From contig JAGSYM010000058.1 in NCBI GenBank assembly GCA_018262395.1, forward strand, positions 1 to 6,841: DNA of 6,841 nt. The letters are read 5' to 3'. Shown here piece by piece: positions 1-6,330 of the stretch. The position numbers were made by a program, and so were the translations under genes. This stretch comes from Nitrospirota bacterium. Its GTDB lineage: Bacteria > Nitrospirota > Thermodesulfovibrionia > Thermodesulfovibrionales > SM23-35. The notes under the pieces were generated by a model. That model had not been told where the DNA came from and searched no databases. It saw only the letters and a list, made by a program, of their open reading frames with translations. Every line of letters starts with the position of its first letter. Position 1 is the stretch's first letter.

Positions 1-65
1 ACGGGCAAGGAGAGCGGGTTTAATGTCAGATACTCATAGCACACAGCAAAATCTATCCCAATGAT

Positions 66-125
66 TGTCATTCCCGGTGCGAGTCTTCGCGAGAGACGCT
101 ACGACCAGCCAAGCCTGAATGACAG
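66..125. repeat. Short dispersed repeat with inverted ends, copy 1 (upstream of recN)
   Basis: An 8-base inverted repeat, TGTCATTC at 66-73 and GAATGACA at 117-124, bounds a 59-base element. The interior contains the partly self-complementary stretch GTCTTCGCGAGAGAC (83-97). The element begins TGTCATTCCCG, an 11-base string found again at 1935-1945. Its right end (from GACC at 102 to 125 and slightly beyond) matches 2006-2031 at about 20 of 26 positions. It therefore looks like one member of a small non-coding dispersed family (MITE- or REP-like), with no coding capacity. The rest of 1-242 shows no gene: the upstream bases 1-65 have no start codon with a long frame, and no LexA-type box was found before recN. 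Confidence 0.6.
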
Positions 126-242
126 ACTTAAAGAACCTGAATAACATTTAATATCTTGAGGCACTATCAAAATAAAGAAGATATTTCCTACGTCAACCGT
201 CTGTTTTTACTTCATGTGCGGTGACCATAGGGAAAGAAATGG

Positions 243-1886
243 ATGCTGAAGGAACTCAGGATAAAGAATCTTGCCGTCATCGATGACCTGAAGGTCAGAT
301 TTGAAGAAGGATTTAATGTTCTTACCGGGGAGACTGGTGCGGGGAAATCCATTATCGTTGACTCCCTCGGGCTTGCCCTCGGTAGCAAGGTTCAGCCGGA
401 CTTTATCAGATCAGGAGAAAAAGAAGCGGTTGTTCAAGCCTATTTTGAGGCTGAAGGGATGAAAAGTCTCCCTGATATCGGTGTTGACATGACCGATGGG
501 TTCATACTCAGGAGATCAATCTTTGCTTCGGGGAAAAGCAGGGCATACGTTAATGATACGATGGTAAGCACACAGAGTCTTGCAGAGATCGGAAGAGCCC
601 TCGTTGATATTCATGGGCAACATGAGCATCAGAGCCTTCTGTCCGTTGACAAACACGGGCTATTTCTCGACTTTTTTGGCAGGCTGCAGGAAGAACAGAG
701 ACGGGCTGAAAGGCTTTACAGGGAGGTTGAGATATCGAAACGGGAAGTTGCCGGATTGCGACAGAAGATGCAAGAGCGCGCCCACAGGCTTGATCTATTG
801 AAGTTTCAGATCCAGGAGATCGATTCTGCAGCTCTTAAGGTTGGGGAACATGAGAATCTCAGCGGACAAAAAACAATTTTATCCAATCTTGGCAGACTGA
901 AGGAACTTGCTGAGTCAGCCTATGAACTTATATACGGTGCGGATGATTCGTGTATTGCAAAACTTTCTTCGGTAATTTCAAAGTTGCGGGACATGTCTGC
1001 GATAGATCACCAGGCATCAGAGGTGCTGGGCATGCTCGAATCAGTTCTGCCGTTGCTTGATGACGCAGCAGTTTCCCTCAGGGAATACAAAGGCAGATAT
1101 GACTTTGAACCCGGGAGTCTTGATGAGATAGAAGAGAGATTAGCATTAATCCGTAAGCTTGAGAAGAAATATGGAGAGGGCATCGAAACCATTATCCGGT
1201 ACAGGGATAATGCTGAAGCAGAAATGAAGGATCTTGAGATCGTTGATGAACAGATACACGATCTTGAGAATGAACTCATCCTCAAAGAAGCGATGCTTTC
1301 CGAAGCAGCAGCAGCGCTTTCAGAAAAAAGGAAAGCTGCTGCACAGAGGATGGAAAAACTCGTTTTGAAGGAACTGCAGGAGCTCGCTTTCAATGATGCA
1401 GAATTTCTCGTAGACATACGCCGGGAAGCACTTTCATCCCGCGGTATCGACAGGATTGAATTTATGTTTTCTGCAAATGCAGGTGAACCACCGAAACCAT
1501 TGGTAAAGATTGTCTCTGGAGGGGAACTTTCAAGGGTCATGTTAGCATTAAAGACTATATGTGCAGATTTCGACAGCACTCCGGTTCTCATCTTTGATGA
1601 AATTGATTCGGGTATCGGCGGCAGGACAGCAGAAATCGTTGGAAGGAAACTCAAGAACCTTGCAGACAAGCACCAGGTGCTCTGCACAACGCATCTTCCC
1701 CAATTGGCATCAAAGGGGAGTGTCCATCTCAAGATTGAGAAGAGGCAGAGAAATGAGAGGGTGTACGTTGAAGTGAAAGAGCTTGCAGGAAGTGAGCGAC
1801 TGAAAGAGATAGCCCGGATGCTGAGCGGCAACGTTACGGATATCTCCCTGAGACATGCAAAAGAATTACTTGAGAGTGCTGCATGA
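243..1886 (+). CDS. recN: DNA repair protein RecN (SMC-like ATPase)
   Basis: RecN is a cytoplasmic SMC-family ATPase that acts early in RecA-dependent repair of double-strand breaks. The 547-residue product is close to the usual family length (about 550), so it is complete. The N-terminal ATPase half has the Walker A motif GETGAGKS at residues 29-36, and QHEHQ follows near residue 126. Charged helices that should form the short coiled coil fill roughly residues 150-400. The C-terminal half carries the ABC signature SGGELS (425-430), the Walker B PVLIFDE with the catalytic Glu (447-453), the D-loop region SGIGG, and the switch His in TTHLPQ (H484). The ATG at 243 is preceded by AGGGAAA at about 229-235, a reasonable ribosome binding site. 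In many bacteria recN is SOS-induced, but no CTG-N10-CAG or GAAC-N4-GTTC box is visible in the 242 bases upstream. The gene is flanked on both sides by copies of one repeat family. Confidence 0.97.
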   Translation: MLKELRIKNLAVIDDLKVRFEEGFNVLTGETGAGKSIIVDSLGLALGSKVQPDFIRSGEKEAVVQAYFEAEGMKSLPDIGVDMTDGFILRRSIFASGKSRAYVNDTMVSTQSLAEIGRALVDIHGQHEHQSLLSVDKHGLFLDFFGRLQEEQRRAERLYREVEISKREVAGLRQKMQERAHRLDLLKFQIQEIDSAALKVGEHENLSGQKTILSNLGRLKELAESAYELIYGADDSCIAKLSSVISKLRDMSAIDHQASEVLGMLESVLPLLDDAAVSLREYKGRYDFEPGSLDEIEERLALIRKLEKKYGEGIETIIRYRDNAEAEMKDLEIVDEQIHDLENELILKEAMLSEAAAALSEKRKAAAQRMEKLVLKELQELAFNDAEFLVDIRREALSSRGIDRIEFMFSANAGEPPKPLVKIVSGGELSRVMLALKTICADFDSTPVLIFDEIDSGIGGRTAEIVGRKLKNLADKHQVLCTTHLPQLASKGSVHLKIEKRQRNERVYVEVKELAGSERLKEIARMLSGNVTDISLRHAKELLESAA

Positions 1887-1933
1887 ACGATCATTTAGAG
1901 TCTGTTCAGAAACTACCCGGGAAACTGAAAAGA

Positions 1934-2031
1934 CTGTCATTCCCGCCTGTCGGGAATCCCTCTTTCAAAATATCGGAAAGATTCCCGCCACGGCGAGTCG
2001 CCGAGGAGACCGGCCAGGCCGGATGGACAGA
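1934..2031. repeat. Short dispersed repeat, copy 2, with nested hairpins (downstream of recN)
   Basis: This stretch fills most of the gap between recN and the ferredoxin gene. It begins with the TGTCATTCCCG string shared with copy 1 and contains three perfect hairpins: ATTCCCG/CGGGAAT (1939-1957, 5-base loop), CGGCG/CGCCG (1991-2003) and CCGGCC/GGCCGG (2010-2022, 1-base loop). The second half, from ATTCCCG at 1981 to ACAGA at 2031, aligns with copy 1 (70-125), the last 26 bases at about 20 of 26 positions. The outer ends CTGTCATTCCCG and CCGGATGGACAG are imperfect inverted repeats (about 9 of 12). As RNA it would fold strongly and could lower read-through from recN, although there is no U-tract typical of an intrinsic terminator. 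Confidence 0.6.
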
Positions 2032-2080
2032 TTGATGGCAATAAGATTGTTTTTATTGTATTTATGGACAGACCCTATTT

Positions 2081-2317
2081 ATGGTAACAATAAATAATAA
2101 AAACGTGAAAGGTATGATTGTCATCGATCAGGAATTGTGCAAGGGATGTGGGTATTGTGTTGATGCATGTCCGTTCGGCATTATTGTCATTAAGGAGAAA
2201 TTCAACGAGAGGGGAGTTTTCCCTGCTTCAGCTGAACAGCCGGACAGGTGCACCGGGTGTGCAATGTGTGCCCATATGTGTCCGGAGATTGCAATAGAGG
2301 TATTCAGGGAAGAATAA
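2081..2317 (+). CDS. 2x[4Fe-4S] ferredoxin, KorD-like (2-oxoacid oxidoreductase delta-type)
   Basis: The product is a small, soluble electron-transfer protein of 78 residues from this start. Two complete cluster motifs are visible: C20-x2-C23-x2-C26-x3-C30-P and C57-x2-C60-x2-C63-x3-C67-P. Each cluster would take three Cys from one motif and the last Cys from the other. The spacing and the text around the motifs (VIDQELCKGCGYC, DRCTGCAMCAHMCP) resemble the delta subunit of 2-oxoacid:ferredoxin oxidoreductases (KorD/VorD/PorD type). The alpha, beta and gamma subunits are not adjacent, so it could equally be a free-standing ferredoxin. The start is uncertain: ATG 2081, GTG 2105 and ATG 2114 are all in frame and none has a good ribosome binding site. 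I keep 2081 because the VKG-x-IVID lead-in looks like homologous protein sequence. The stop lies 2 bases before the ROK gene, suggesting co-transcription and coupling. Confidence 0.85.
   Translation: MVTINNKNVKGMIVIDQELCKGCGYCVDACPFGIIVIKEKFNERGVFPASAEQPDRCTGCAMCAHMCPEIAIEVFREE
2306..2313 (+). promoter_or_regulatory. Ribosome binding site deciding the ROK kinase start
   Basis: AGGGAAGA lies 6 bases before ATG 2320, inside the last codons of the ferredoxin gene. A longer in-frame reading from ATG 2248 would overlap the ferredoxin by 70 bases. It would also add 24 residues rich in Cys and Arg that are only the out-of-frame reading of the second ferredoxin cluster motif. The site supports 2320 as the true start. 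Confidence 0.75.
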
Positions 2318-2319
2318 GG

Positions 2320-3252
2320 ATGGGCGGACAATATGCAATAGGGATTGATCTGGGCGGAACAAACCTGAGGATCGGTCTTGTCTCCCGGCACGGGGAAATC
2401 ATAAAAAAGAGGAAAGAACCAACTCCGGAGGCACTCCTTGAATCCATCCTCGTGGGGATAGAGAGTCTTTTTTCTGAAGCGGTTACCGGCATCGGGGTTG
2501 GCGTGGCCGGCCTGATTGGAAGAGAAGAGAAGAAAGTATTAATCTCCCCGAATCTGCATATTATCGAGAAAATTGACCTCGTACGAGCAATAGAGGAAAG
2601 ATTCAAGATTCCGGTTTTAATGGAGAATGACGCAAATGCTGCCGCCTTCGGTGAATTATGGGCTGGTGCAGGGAAAGATCTTGCAAACTTTGTCCTGTTA
2701 ACCCTCGGAACCGGTATCGGCGGAGGCATGGTATACAAGAGGAGACTGCTCGGCGTTTCGTCTGAAATCGGTCACATGAGCATCAATGCGGATGGCGAGA
2801 AGTGCAGTTGTGGTAATTATGGATGCCTCGAACTGTATGCTTCGGTGAGAGCCATTCTTTCCCGGGCAAGTTCTGCCCTTGAAGCCGGCAGAGAGAGTAT
2901 ACTGAGGGAATATAGCGGCGGGAATTTCTATAAGCTCACAACTGAGGACGTTTATCGGGCAGCTTTCGATGGCGACAGCCTTGCAAGGGAGCTTCTGAAG
3001 AATGCCGGGAGATATCTTGGAATCGGTATCGCAAACATCGTTAATCTCATGAGCCCTGAGGCAGTTATCCTTGCCGGAGGCCTGACAGGTGCCTGGGACC
3101 TCTATGTCCAGGAAGCGATCAAAGAAGCATCTCGGAGAGCTTTAAAGGAATTGATTGATAAGGTAAGGATAGTCCCGTCTGTTCTGAAAGACGATGCCGG
3201 GCTTATAGGCGCTGCAGGACTGGTATTCCATACAACAGACCGTACTGTATGA
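2320..3252 (+). CDS. ROK-family sugar kinase (glucokinase-like)
   Basis: This is a cytoplasmic ATP-dependent kinase of the ROK family (repressor/ORF/kinase), most like glucokinase-type members. At 310 residues it has the normal length for a ROK kinase and lacks the N-terminal helix-turn-helix of ROK repressors. The phosphate-binding motif DLGGTN is at residues 10-15. The catalytic base is expected to be D104 in ENDAN (102-106), followed by LGTGIGGG (129-136). The sugar-contacting and zinc-binding part is EIGH (149-152) plus C-S-C-G-N-Y-G-C-L-E (162-171), giving the family's zinc ligands H152, C162, C164 and C169. A second nucleotide-binding segment, ILAGG, is at 250-254. All key residues are present, so the enzyme should be active. 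The substrate (glucose, N-acetylmannosamine, fructose or other) cannot be fixed from sequence alone. It starts 2 bases after the ferredoxin stop, and no sugar transporter or other sugar enzyme lies nearby. Confidence 0.92.
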   Translation: MGGQYAIGIDLGGTNLRIGLVSRHGEIIKKRKEPTPEALLESILVGIESLFSEAVTGIGVGVAGLIGREEKKVLISPNLHIIEKIDLVRAIEERFKIPVLMENDANAAAFGELWAGAGKDLANFVLLTLGTGIGGGMVYKRRLLGVSSEIGHMSINADGEKCSCGNYGCLELYASVRAILSRASSALEAGRESILREYSGGNFYKLTTEDVYRAAFDGDSLARELLKNAGRYLGIGIANIVNLMSPEAVILAGGLTGAWDLYVQEAIKEASRRALKELIDKVRIVPSVLKDDAGLIGAAGLVFHTTDRTV

Positions 3253-3278
3253 ACTCAATACCGAAAAATAATAATTGC

Positions 3279-3307
3279 ATTTGCCTGTGTTCAACTCAGA
3301 GGCAAAT
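3279..3307 (+). other. Hairpin between the ROK kinase and lepB
   Basis: ATTTGCCT (3279-3286) and AGGCAAAT (3300-3307) form a perfect 8-base-pair stem around a 13-base loop. It lies 27 bases after the ROK stop and 34 bases before the lepB start. It is followed by an A-rich stretch rather than a T-run, so it is not a standard intrinsic terminator for + strand transcription. A role in mRNA processing or stability, or as a weak transcript boundary, is possible. Confidence 0.4.
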
Positions 3308-3325
3308 AAATCAAGTAAATACAAA

Positions 3326-3332
3326 AAGGAGG
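3326..3332 (+). promoter_or_regulatory. Strong Shine-Dalgarno deciding a TTG start for lepB
   Basis: AAGGAGG, a near-perfect anti-16S match, ends 8 bases before TTG 3341. The alternative ATG at 3275 has no comparable site. It would also add 22 polar residues encoded by the intergenic hairpin and by the Shine-Dalgarno itself. The first residues from the TTG (MKSKKALLWEYVEAI) are typical for a type I signal peptidase. Confidence 0.85.
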
Positions 3333-3340
3333 ATTACCGA

Positions 3341-3949
3341 TTGAAAAGTAAAAAAGCACTGCTATGGGAGTACGTTGAAGCTATCGTTACGGCACTTATC
3401 CTCGCCCTGATCATACGGGCGTATATCATACAGGCATTTAAAATACCTTCGGGTTCAATGATTCCAACGCTTCTGATCGGTGACCACATTCTGGTTAACA
3501 AGTTCATTTATGGTACACAAATTCCCTTCACTGACAAGAAGTTTTTGGTATTGCGAAGCCCGGAAAAGAGTGATATCATCGTTTTTAAGTATCCTGAAAA
3601 TCCCAAGAAAGATTTTATAAAACGGGTCGTCGCAACCGGCGGTGACGTGATTGAGGAAAGGAATAAAATGCTGTATGTAAATGGAGAGGCGGTCAGCGAA
3701 CCCTATGTCCGCCATTTTGACCGGTCTGTGCGCTTTGGAGGAAACGATCCGAGGGATAATTTCGGGCCGGTAGTAGTGCCAAAAGACAAGCTTTTTGTGA
3801 TGGGTGACAATCGCGACCAGAGTTATGACAGCAGATACTGGGGGTTTGTCGACAGGAAAGACATCAGAGGCAAGGCGCTCATGATCTATTGGTCATGGGA
3901 TCCTGACAACTGGTTAAGATTTAACAGGATAGGGAGGCTGATACAATGA
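3341..3949 (+). CDS. lepB: Signal peptidase I (leader peptidase)
   Basis: LepB is a membrane-anchored serine protease with a Ser/Lys dyad that cleaves signal peptides from secreted proteins outside the cytoplasmic membrane. From the TTG start the product has 202 residues. It is therefore of the compact single-anchor type, with one membrane segment at about residues 11-31 (VEAIVTALILALIIRAYII). The catalytic Ser is S39 in IPSGSMIPTL (35-44), and the general-base Lys is K94 in DFIKRVVATGGD (91-102). The conserved C-terminal box GDNRDQSYDSRYWGFV is at 155-170. The usual GLPGD after the Lys reads ATGGD here, a tolerated variation. The stop codon overlaps the next start in ATGA. The gene probably shares a transcript with the small membrane protein and ribE downstream. 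Confidence 0.96.
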   Translation: MKSKKALLWEYVEAIVTALILALIIRAYIIQAFKIPSGSMIPTLLIGDHILVNKFIYGTQIPFTDKKFLVLRSPEKSDIIVFKYPENPKKDFIKRVVATGGDVIEERNKMLYVNGEAVSEPYVRHFDRSVRFGGNDPRDNFGPVVVPKDKLFVMGDNRDQSYDSRYWGFVDRKDIRGKALMIYWSWDPDNWLRFNRIGRLIQ

Positions 3950-4302
3950 AGAATCTGCAGGTCTGTAATAACGAAAAGGGATTCATCAAATTCATTTTTG
4001 TCACGATTATCCTTGTTTTTTGTGCGTATGCTGGTATCAAGTTCGGTATCCCTTATTACAAGCACTCAGCCTTTCAGTCAGATGTGATAGAGTCAGCACG
4101 GATCAGTCTCGGAGATACGAACAAGACACGGGCACAGATATTCGAAATAGCCCAGGGACTGAAACTCCCTCTCGAAGAGAAAGATATTGTGGTTACAAAG
4201 ACGGAAAAAACTGTCAGGGTAAAGACTTCATGGGAAGATACGGTTGATCTGCTCGGGTTTTATCAGAAGACTCTCACGTTTTCTGTTGATGTAGAGGAGT
4301 AA
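3946..4302 (+). CDS. Small single-pass membrane protein, DUF4845-like, next to lepB
   Basis: The 118-residue product has a short polar N-terminus, one hydrophobic segment at about residues 13-31 (FIKFIFVTIILVFCAYAGI), then a soluble domain of about 85 residues. This layout, the KF/GIPYY junction after the membrane segment and the position right behind lepB recall the DUF4845 proteins that follow lepB in many proteobacteria. The sequence similarity is only impressionistic. No catalytic motif is visible and the function is unknown. The start overlaps the lepB stop (ATGA) and has a strong ribosome binding site, AGGGAGG, at 3931-3937. The N-terminus KGF followed by hydrophobic residues also resembles a prepilin-type leader, but the Glu expected at +5 is absent. 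The gene ends 2 bases before ribE. Confidence 0.75.
   Translation: MKNLQVCNNEKGFIKFIFVTIILVFCAYAGIKFGIPYYKHSAFQSDVIESARISLGDTNKTRAQIFEIAQGLKLPLEEKDIVVTKTEKTVRVKTSWEDTVDLLGFYQKTLTFSVDVEE
4293..4299 (+). promoter_or_regulatory. Ribosome binding site for the TTG start of ribE
   Basis: AGAGGAG lies 5 bases before TTG 4305, inside the last codons of the preceding gene. The stop TAA (4300-4302) and the TTG are 2 bases apart, so ribE is probably translated by coupling. The protein begins MFTGLI, the near-universal start of riboflavin synthase, which fixes TTG as the initiation codon. Confidence 0.8.
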
Positions 4303-4304
4303 GG

Positions 4305-4952
4305 TTGTTTACCGGGCTGATTCGCGAAATGGGTGAAATAACAGCGGTAAAAAAGCGGAGCGGAGGAGCTTTTCTATCCCTGTATGCAAAGGACTCGGCA
4401 TCAACAGCAGACATTGGGGACAGTATTGCTGTCAACGGAGTGTGTCTTACGGTTGTCAGCAAAAAAGACGGTGACTTATCTTTCGACCTCTCAGATGAAA
4501 CGCTGAGGAGTACCAACCTTGGAGATCTGCACACAGGTAGCCGTGTAAACATCGAGGAGTCACTGAGACCCGATTCAAAAATCGGGGGTCATTTTGTGAC
4601 GGGACATGTAGATGCTACAGGGAAAATCCGATCAAAGGTGAATATTGGAGAGATGTGGAAGTTCGAAGTCGAGGCACCTCCGCAGGTCATGCAGTTCATT
4701 GTTGAAAAAGGTTCCGTGGCCGTGGATGGCATAAGTCTTACCATTGTTGATATACTAAAAAATGGCTTTTCGTTGGTCATCATTCCGCATACAGCAAAAC
4801 TGACAACACTGGGACTGAAAGGCCCCGGTGATACCGTGAACATCGAAGCGGATATTCTGGGAAAATACGTAGCAAAATTTTTACAGACTCGACCTGACAA
4901 GGATTCACGCTTTATGAAGACCCTCACGGAAGGAGGATTTACAGACAGATAG
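4305..4952 (+). CDS. ribE: Riboflavin synthase, alpha chain
   Basis: This enzyme catalyses the last step of riboflavin synthesis: two molecules of 6,7-dimethyl-8-ribityllumazine dismutate to riboflavin plus the pyrimidinedione precursor. The 215-residue length is typical. Two tandem lumazine-binding repeats are visible. The first starts at MFTGLI (1-6) with NGVCLTV (44-50) and ends near ESL (85-87). The second starts around GGHFVTGHVDATG (94-106) with VDGISLTI (140-147) and IPHT (160-163). The symbol follows the ribE convention (ribC in E. coli usage). It begins with TTG, 2 bases after the small membrane protein gene, tying it to the lepB transcript. ribBA and ribH lie downstream. No ribD is adjacent and no FMN riboswitch is seen. 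Confidence 0.97.
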   Translation: MFTGLIREMGEITAVKKRSGGAFLSLYAKDSASTADIGDSIAVNGVCLTVVSKKDGDLSFDLSDETLRSTNLGDLHTGSRVNIEESLRPDSKIGGHFVTGHVDATGKIRSKVNIGEMWKFEVEAPPQVMQFIVEKGSVAVDGISLTIVDILKNGFSLVIIPHTAKLTTLGLKGPGDTVNIEADILGKYVAKFLQTRPDKDSRFMKTLTEGGFTDR

Positions 4953-4981
4953 GATTCAGGGATACAAAGGGACCAGGATTC
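4951..4981. repeat. Short degenerate repeats between ribE and ribBA
   Basis: AGGATTC occurs at 4951-4957 and again at 4975-4981, 24 bases apart. Between them lies ACAAAGGGACCA (4964-4975), which matches TCAAAGGGTCCA at 6267-6278 at 10 of 12 positions. GGATTCAGG (4952-4960) recurs at 6296-6304. The same motif family therefore lies on both sides of ribBA. The array starts inside the ribE stop codon. No protein or RNA gene is seen in this 92-base gap. Confidence 0.5.
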
Positions 4982-5021
4982 GATCTTAACTACTGCTATG
5001 TGACGTAACCCCTGGACACCC

Positions 5022-5041
5022 GAACCTGTCTGGAAAGGTTC
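5022..5041 (+). promoter_or_regulatory. Hairpin overlapping the ribBA ribosome binding site
   Basis: GAACCT (5022-5027) pairs perfectly with AGGTTC (5036-5041) around an 8-base loop, ending 3 bases before ATG 5045. The likely Shine-Dalgarno GGAAAGG (5032-5038) has its first part in the loop and its last AGG in the stem, so folding would partly hide it. This could temper ribBA translation. It does not resemble the conserved multi-helix FMN riboswitch. Confidence 0.45.
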
Positions 5042-5044
5042 ACT

Positions 5045-6259
5045 ATGGAGAAGTATAAATTCAATACAATTGACGAAGCACTTGATGACATAACCGCGGG
5101 CAGGATGGTTATCCTTGTTGATGATGAAGACAGGGAGAATGAAGGTGACCTTTGTATGGCAGCAGAAAAGGTTACACCGGAGGCCATTAATTTTATGGCG
5201 AAGTATGGGCGGGGTCTTATCTGTCTTTCTCTCACGCCTGAACGGGTAGAGGAACTGAAACTGCCGATGATGACCGATGATAATACATCACCTTTTGGGA
5301 CTGCCTTCACTGTCTCGATCGAAGCAAAGAAGGGAGTTACAACAGGAATTTCCGCAGCTGACAGGGCAAAAACAATACTGACAGCGATTAATCCTGCGAC
5401 AAAGCCCGAAGACCTCACACGTCCTGGCCATATCTTCCCTCTCAAGGCAAAGGCAGGAGGAGTCTTGCAGAGAGCCGGCCAAACAGAGGGTTCCATTGAT
5501 CTGACAAGGCTTGCGCGGCTCAATCGTGCAGGCGTAATCTGCGAAATCATGAGTGATGACGGCACCATGGCGAGAGTACCTGAATTAATGGAATTCGCGA
5601 AGAAACATAATCTCAAAATTGTCACGATTAAAGACCTTATCCGGTACAGAATGAGAACAGAGTTATTTGTGAAGCGACTCGCAACAGTAAAGCTTCCGAC
5701 ATCATATGGCGGCGATTTTACTGCAATCCCGTATTCCAACGCAATTGATGACAACCTGCACATCGCACTGGTTAAAGGCGAAATAAAACCCGATGACGAG
5801 GTTCTTGTCAGGGTTCATTCCGAGTGTCTCACGGGAGACGTCTTCGCATCCCAGAGATGCGATTGCGGTGAGCAGCTCCACAAGGCTATGGAGATGATCA
5901 GGAAAGAAGGTAAGGGCGTTATTCTCTACATGAAACAGGAAGGACGCGGGATAGGACTGATGAATAAACTGAAGGCCTATGAACTCCAGGACAGAGGACT
6001 CGATACTGTTGAAGCAAACATCAAGCTGGGGTTTAAACCCGACCTGAGAGATTACGGGATAGGGGCGCAGATCCTCGTTGACCTTGGGATTAGAAAGATG
6101 CGGCTCATGACGAATAACCCGAAAAAGATTGTTGGACTGGAAGGATACGGCCTGAAGGTTGTCTCTCGAGTTCCTATCGAAATGAATCCCAACGAAAGAA
6201 ACATTATCTATCTGAAGACAAAGAAGAAAAAATTAGGACATATACTCGATAACGTTTAA
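5045..6259 (+). CDS. ribBA: Bifunctional DHBP synthase / GTP cyclohydrolase II
   Basis: This cytoplasmic fusion enzyme makes both riboflavin precursors: 3,4-dihydroxy-2-butanone 4-phosphate from ribulose 5-phosphate (RibB domain, about 1-203) and the pyrimidine from GTP (RibA domain, about 207-404). The RibB domain shows [10 protein letters not shown] (26-35), [10 protein letters not shown] (85-94) and RPGHIFPL (126-133). Its GHTE motif reads GQTE (145-148), with Gln 146 where a metal-binding His is usual. The RibA domain has the zinc Cys set C261, C272 and C274 in HSECLTGD and RCDCG. It also has EGRGIGL (299-305), the expected catalytic Y312 and R335, and TNNPKK (356-361), so it looks fully active. 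The 404-residue length is normal for the fusion. ATG 5045 is preceded by GGAAAGG at 5032-5038, partly within a hairpin. Related short repeats lie on both sides of the gene. If the variant site disabled RibB, another source of the butanone phosphate would be needed. Confidence 0.97.
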   Translation: MEKYKFNTIDEALDDITAGRMVILVDDEDRENEGDLCMAAEKVTPEAINFMAKYGRGLICLSLTPERVEELKLPMMTDDNTSPFGTAFTVSIEAKKGVTTGISAADRAKTILTAINPATKPEDLTRPGHIFPLKAKAGGVLQRAGQTEGSIDLTRLARLNRAGVICEIMSDDGTMARVPELMEFAKKHNLKIVTIKDLIRYRMRTELFVKRLATVKLPTSYGGDFTAIPYSNAIDDNLHIALVKGEIKPDDEVLVRVHSECLTGDVFASQRCDCGEQLHKAMEMIRKEGKGVILYMKQEGRGIGLMNKLKAYELQDRGLDTVEANIKLGFKPDLRDYGIGAQILVDLGIRKMRLMTNNPKKIVGLEGYGLKVVSRVPIEMNPNERNIIYLKTKKKKLGHILDNV

Positions 6260-6266
6260 ATAGAAA

Positions 6267-6315
6267 TCAAAGGGTCCATGAGTTCAAGGGTCCAGGGATT
6301 CAGGTATCCAAGATA
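6267..6315. repeat. Tandem degenerate 16-17-base repeats between ribBA and ribH
   Basis: Three units in a row begin at 6267 (TCAAAGGGTCCATGAGT), 6284 (TCAAGGGTCCAGGGAT) and 6300 (TCAGGTATCCAAGAT). The first two share a core CAA(A)GGGTCCA and the third is more diverged. The core also occurs at 4964-4975 before ribBA. GTTCAAG (6282-6288) is complementary to CTTGAAC (6330-6336), so the array can pair with the sequence before ribH. No gene or terminator with a T-run is visible in this 115-base gap. Confidence 0.55.
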
Positions 6316-6330
6316 TTAAATAGTATCAAC

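Noticed and set aside
1..39. Possible 3' end of an upstream gene, frame 1 ending TAG at 37-39
   Set aside because: Only 12 residues are visible and none is diagnostic. The other two frames also end within 64 bases. nadK often precedes recN, but nothing here identifies it.
156..185. Candidate sigma-70 promoter before recN (TTGAGG, 18 bases, GATATT)
   Set aside because: Only about 4 of 6 matches in each box in an AT-rich stretch, too weak to call.
201..216. Possible LexA box before recN (CTG, 10 bases, then ATG)
   Set aside because: The right half is ATG rather than CAG and the interior lacks the alternating AT pattern.
1007..1894. A 295-codon open frame on the minus strand across recN
   Set aside because: It is a Ser-rich, motif-free antisense reading of a clearly coding recN, has no convincing ribosome binding site, and is explained by recN codon bias.
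1939..1957. Intrinsic terminator of recN
   Set aside because: The ATTCCCG/CGGGAAT hairpin is followed by CCCTCTTTC rather than a run of T, and it is better explained as part of the dispersed repeat.
2032..2059. Candidate promoter before the ferredoxin gene (TTGATG, 16 bases, TATTGT)
   Set aside because: Each box has about 4 of 6 matches. Plausible in position but not distinguishable from AT-rich background.
4953..5044. FMN riboswitch before ribBA
   Set aside because: The gap is only 92 bases and shows a single simple hairpin, not the conserved multi-stem FMN element.
4996..5763. A 255-codon open frame on the minus strand across the RibB half of ribBA
   Set aside because: It is another Ser-rich antisense shadow. 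The + strand frame carries all the conserved RibB motifs.
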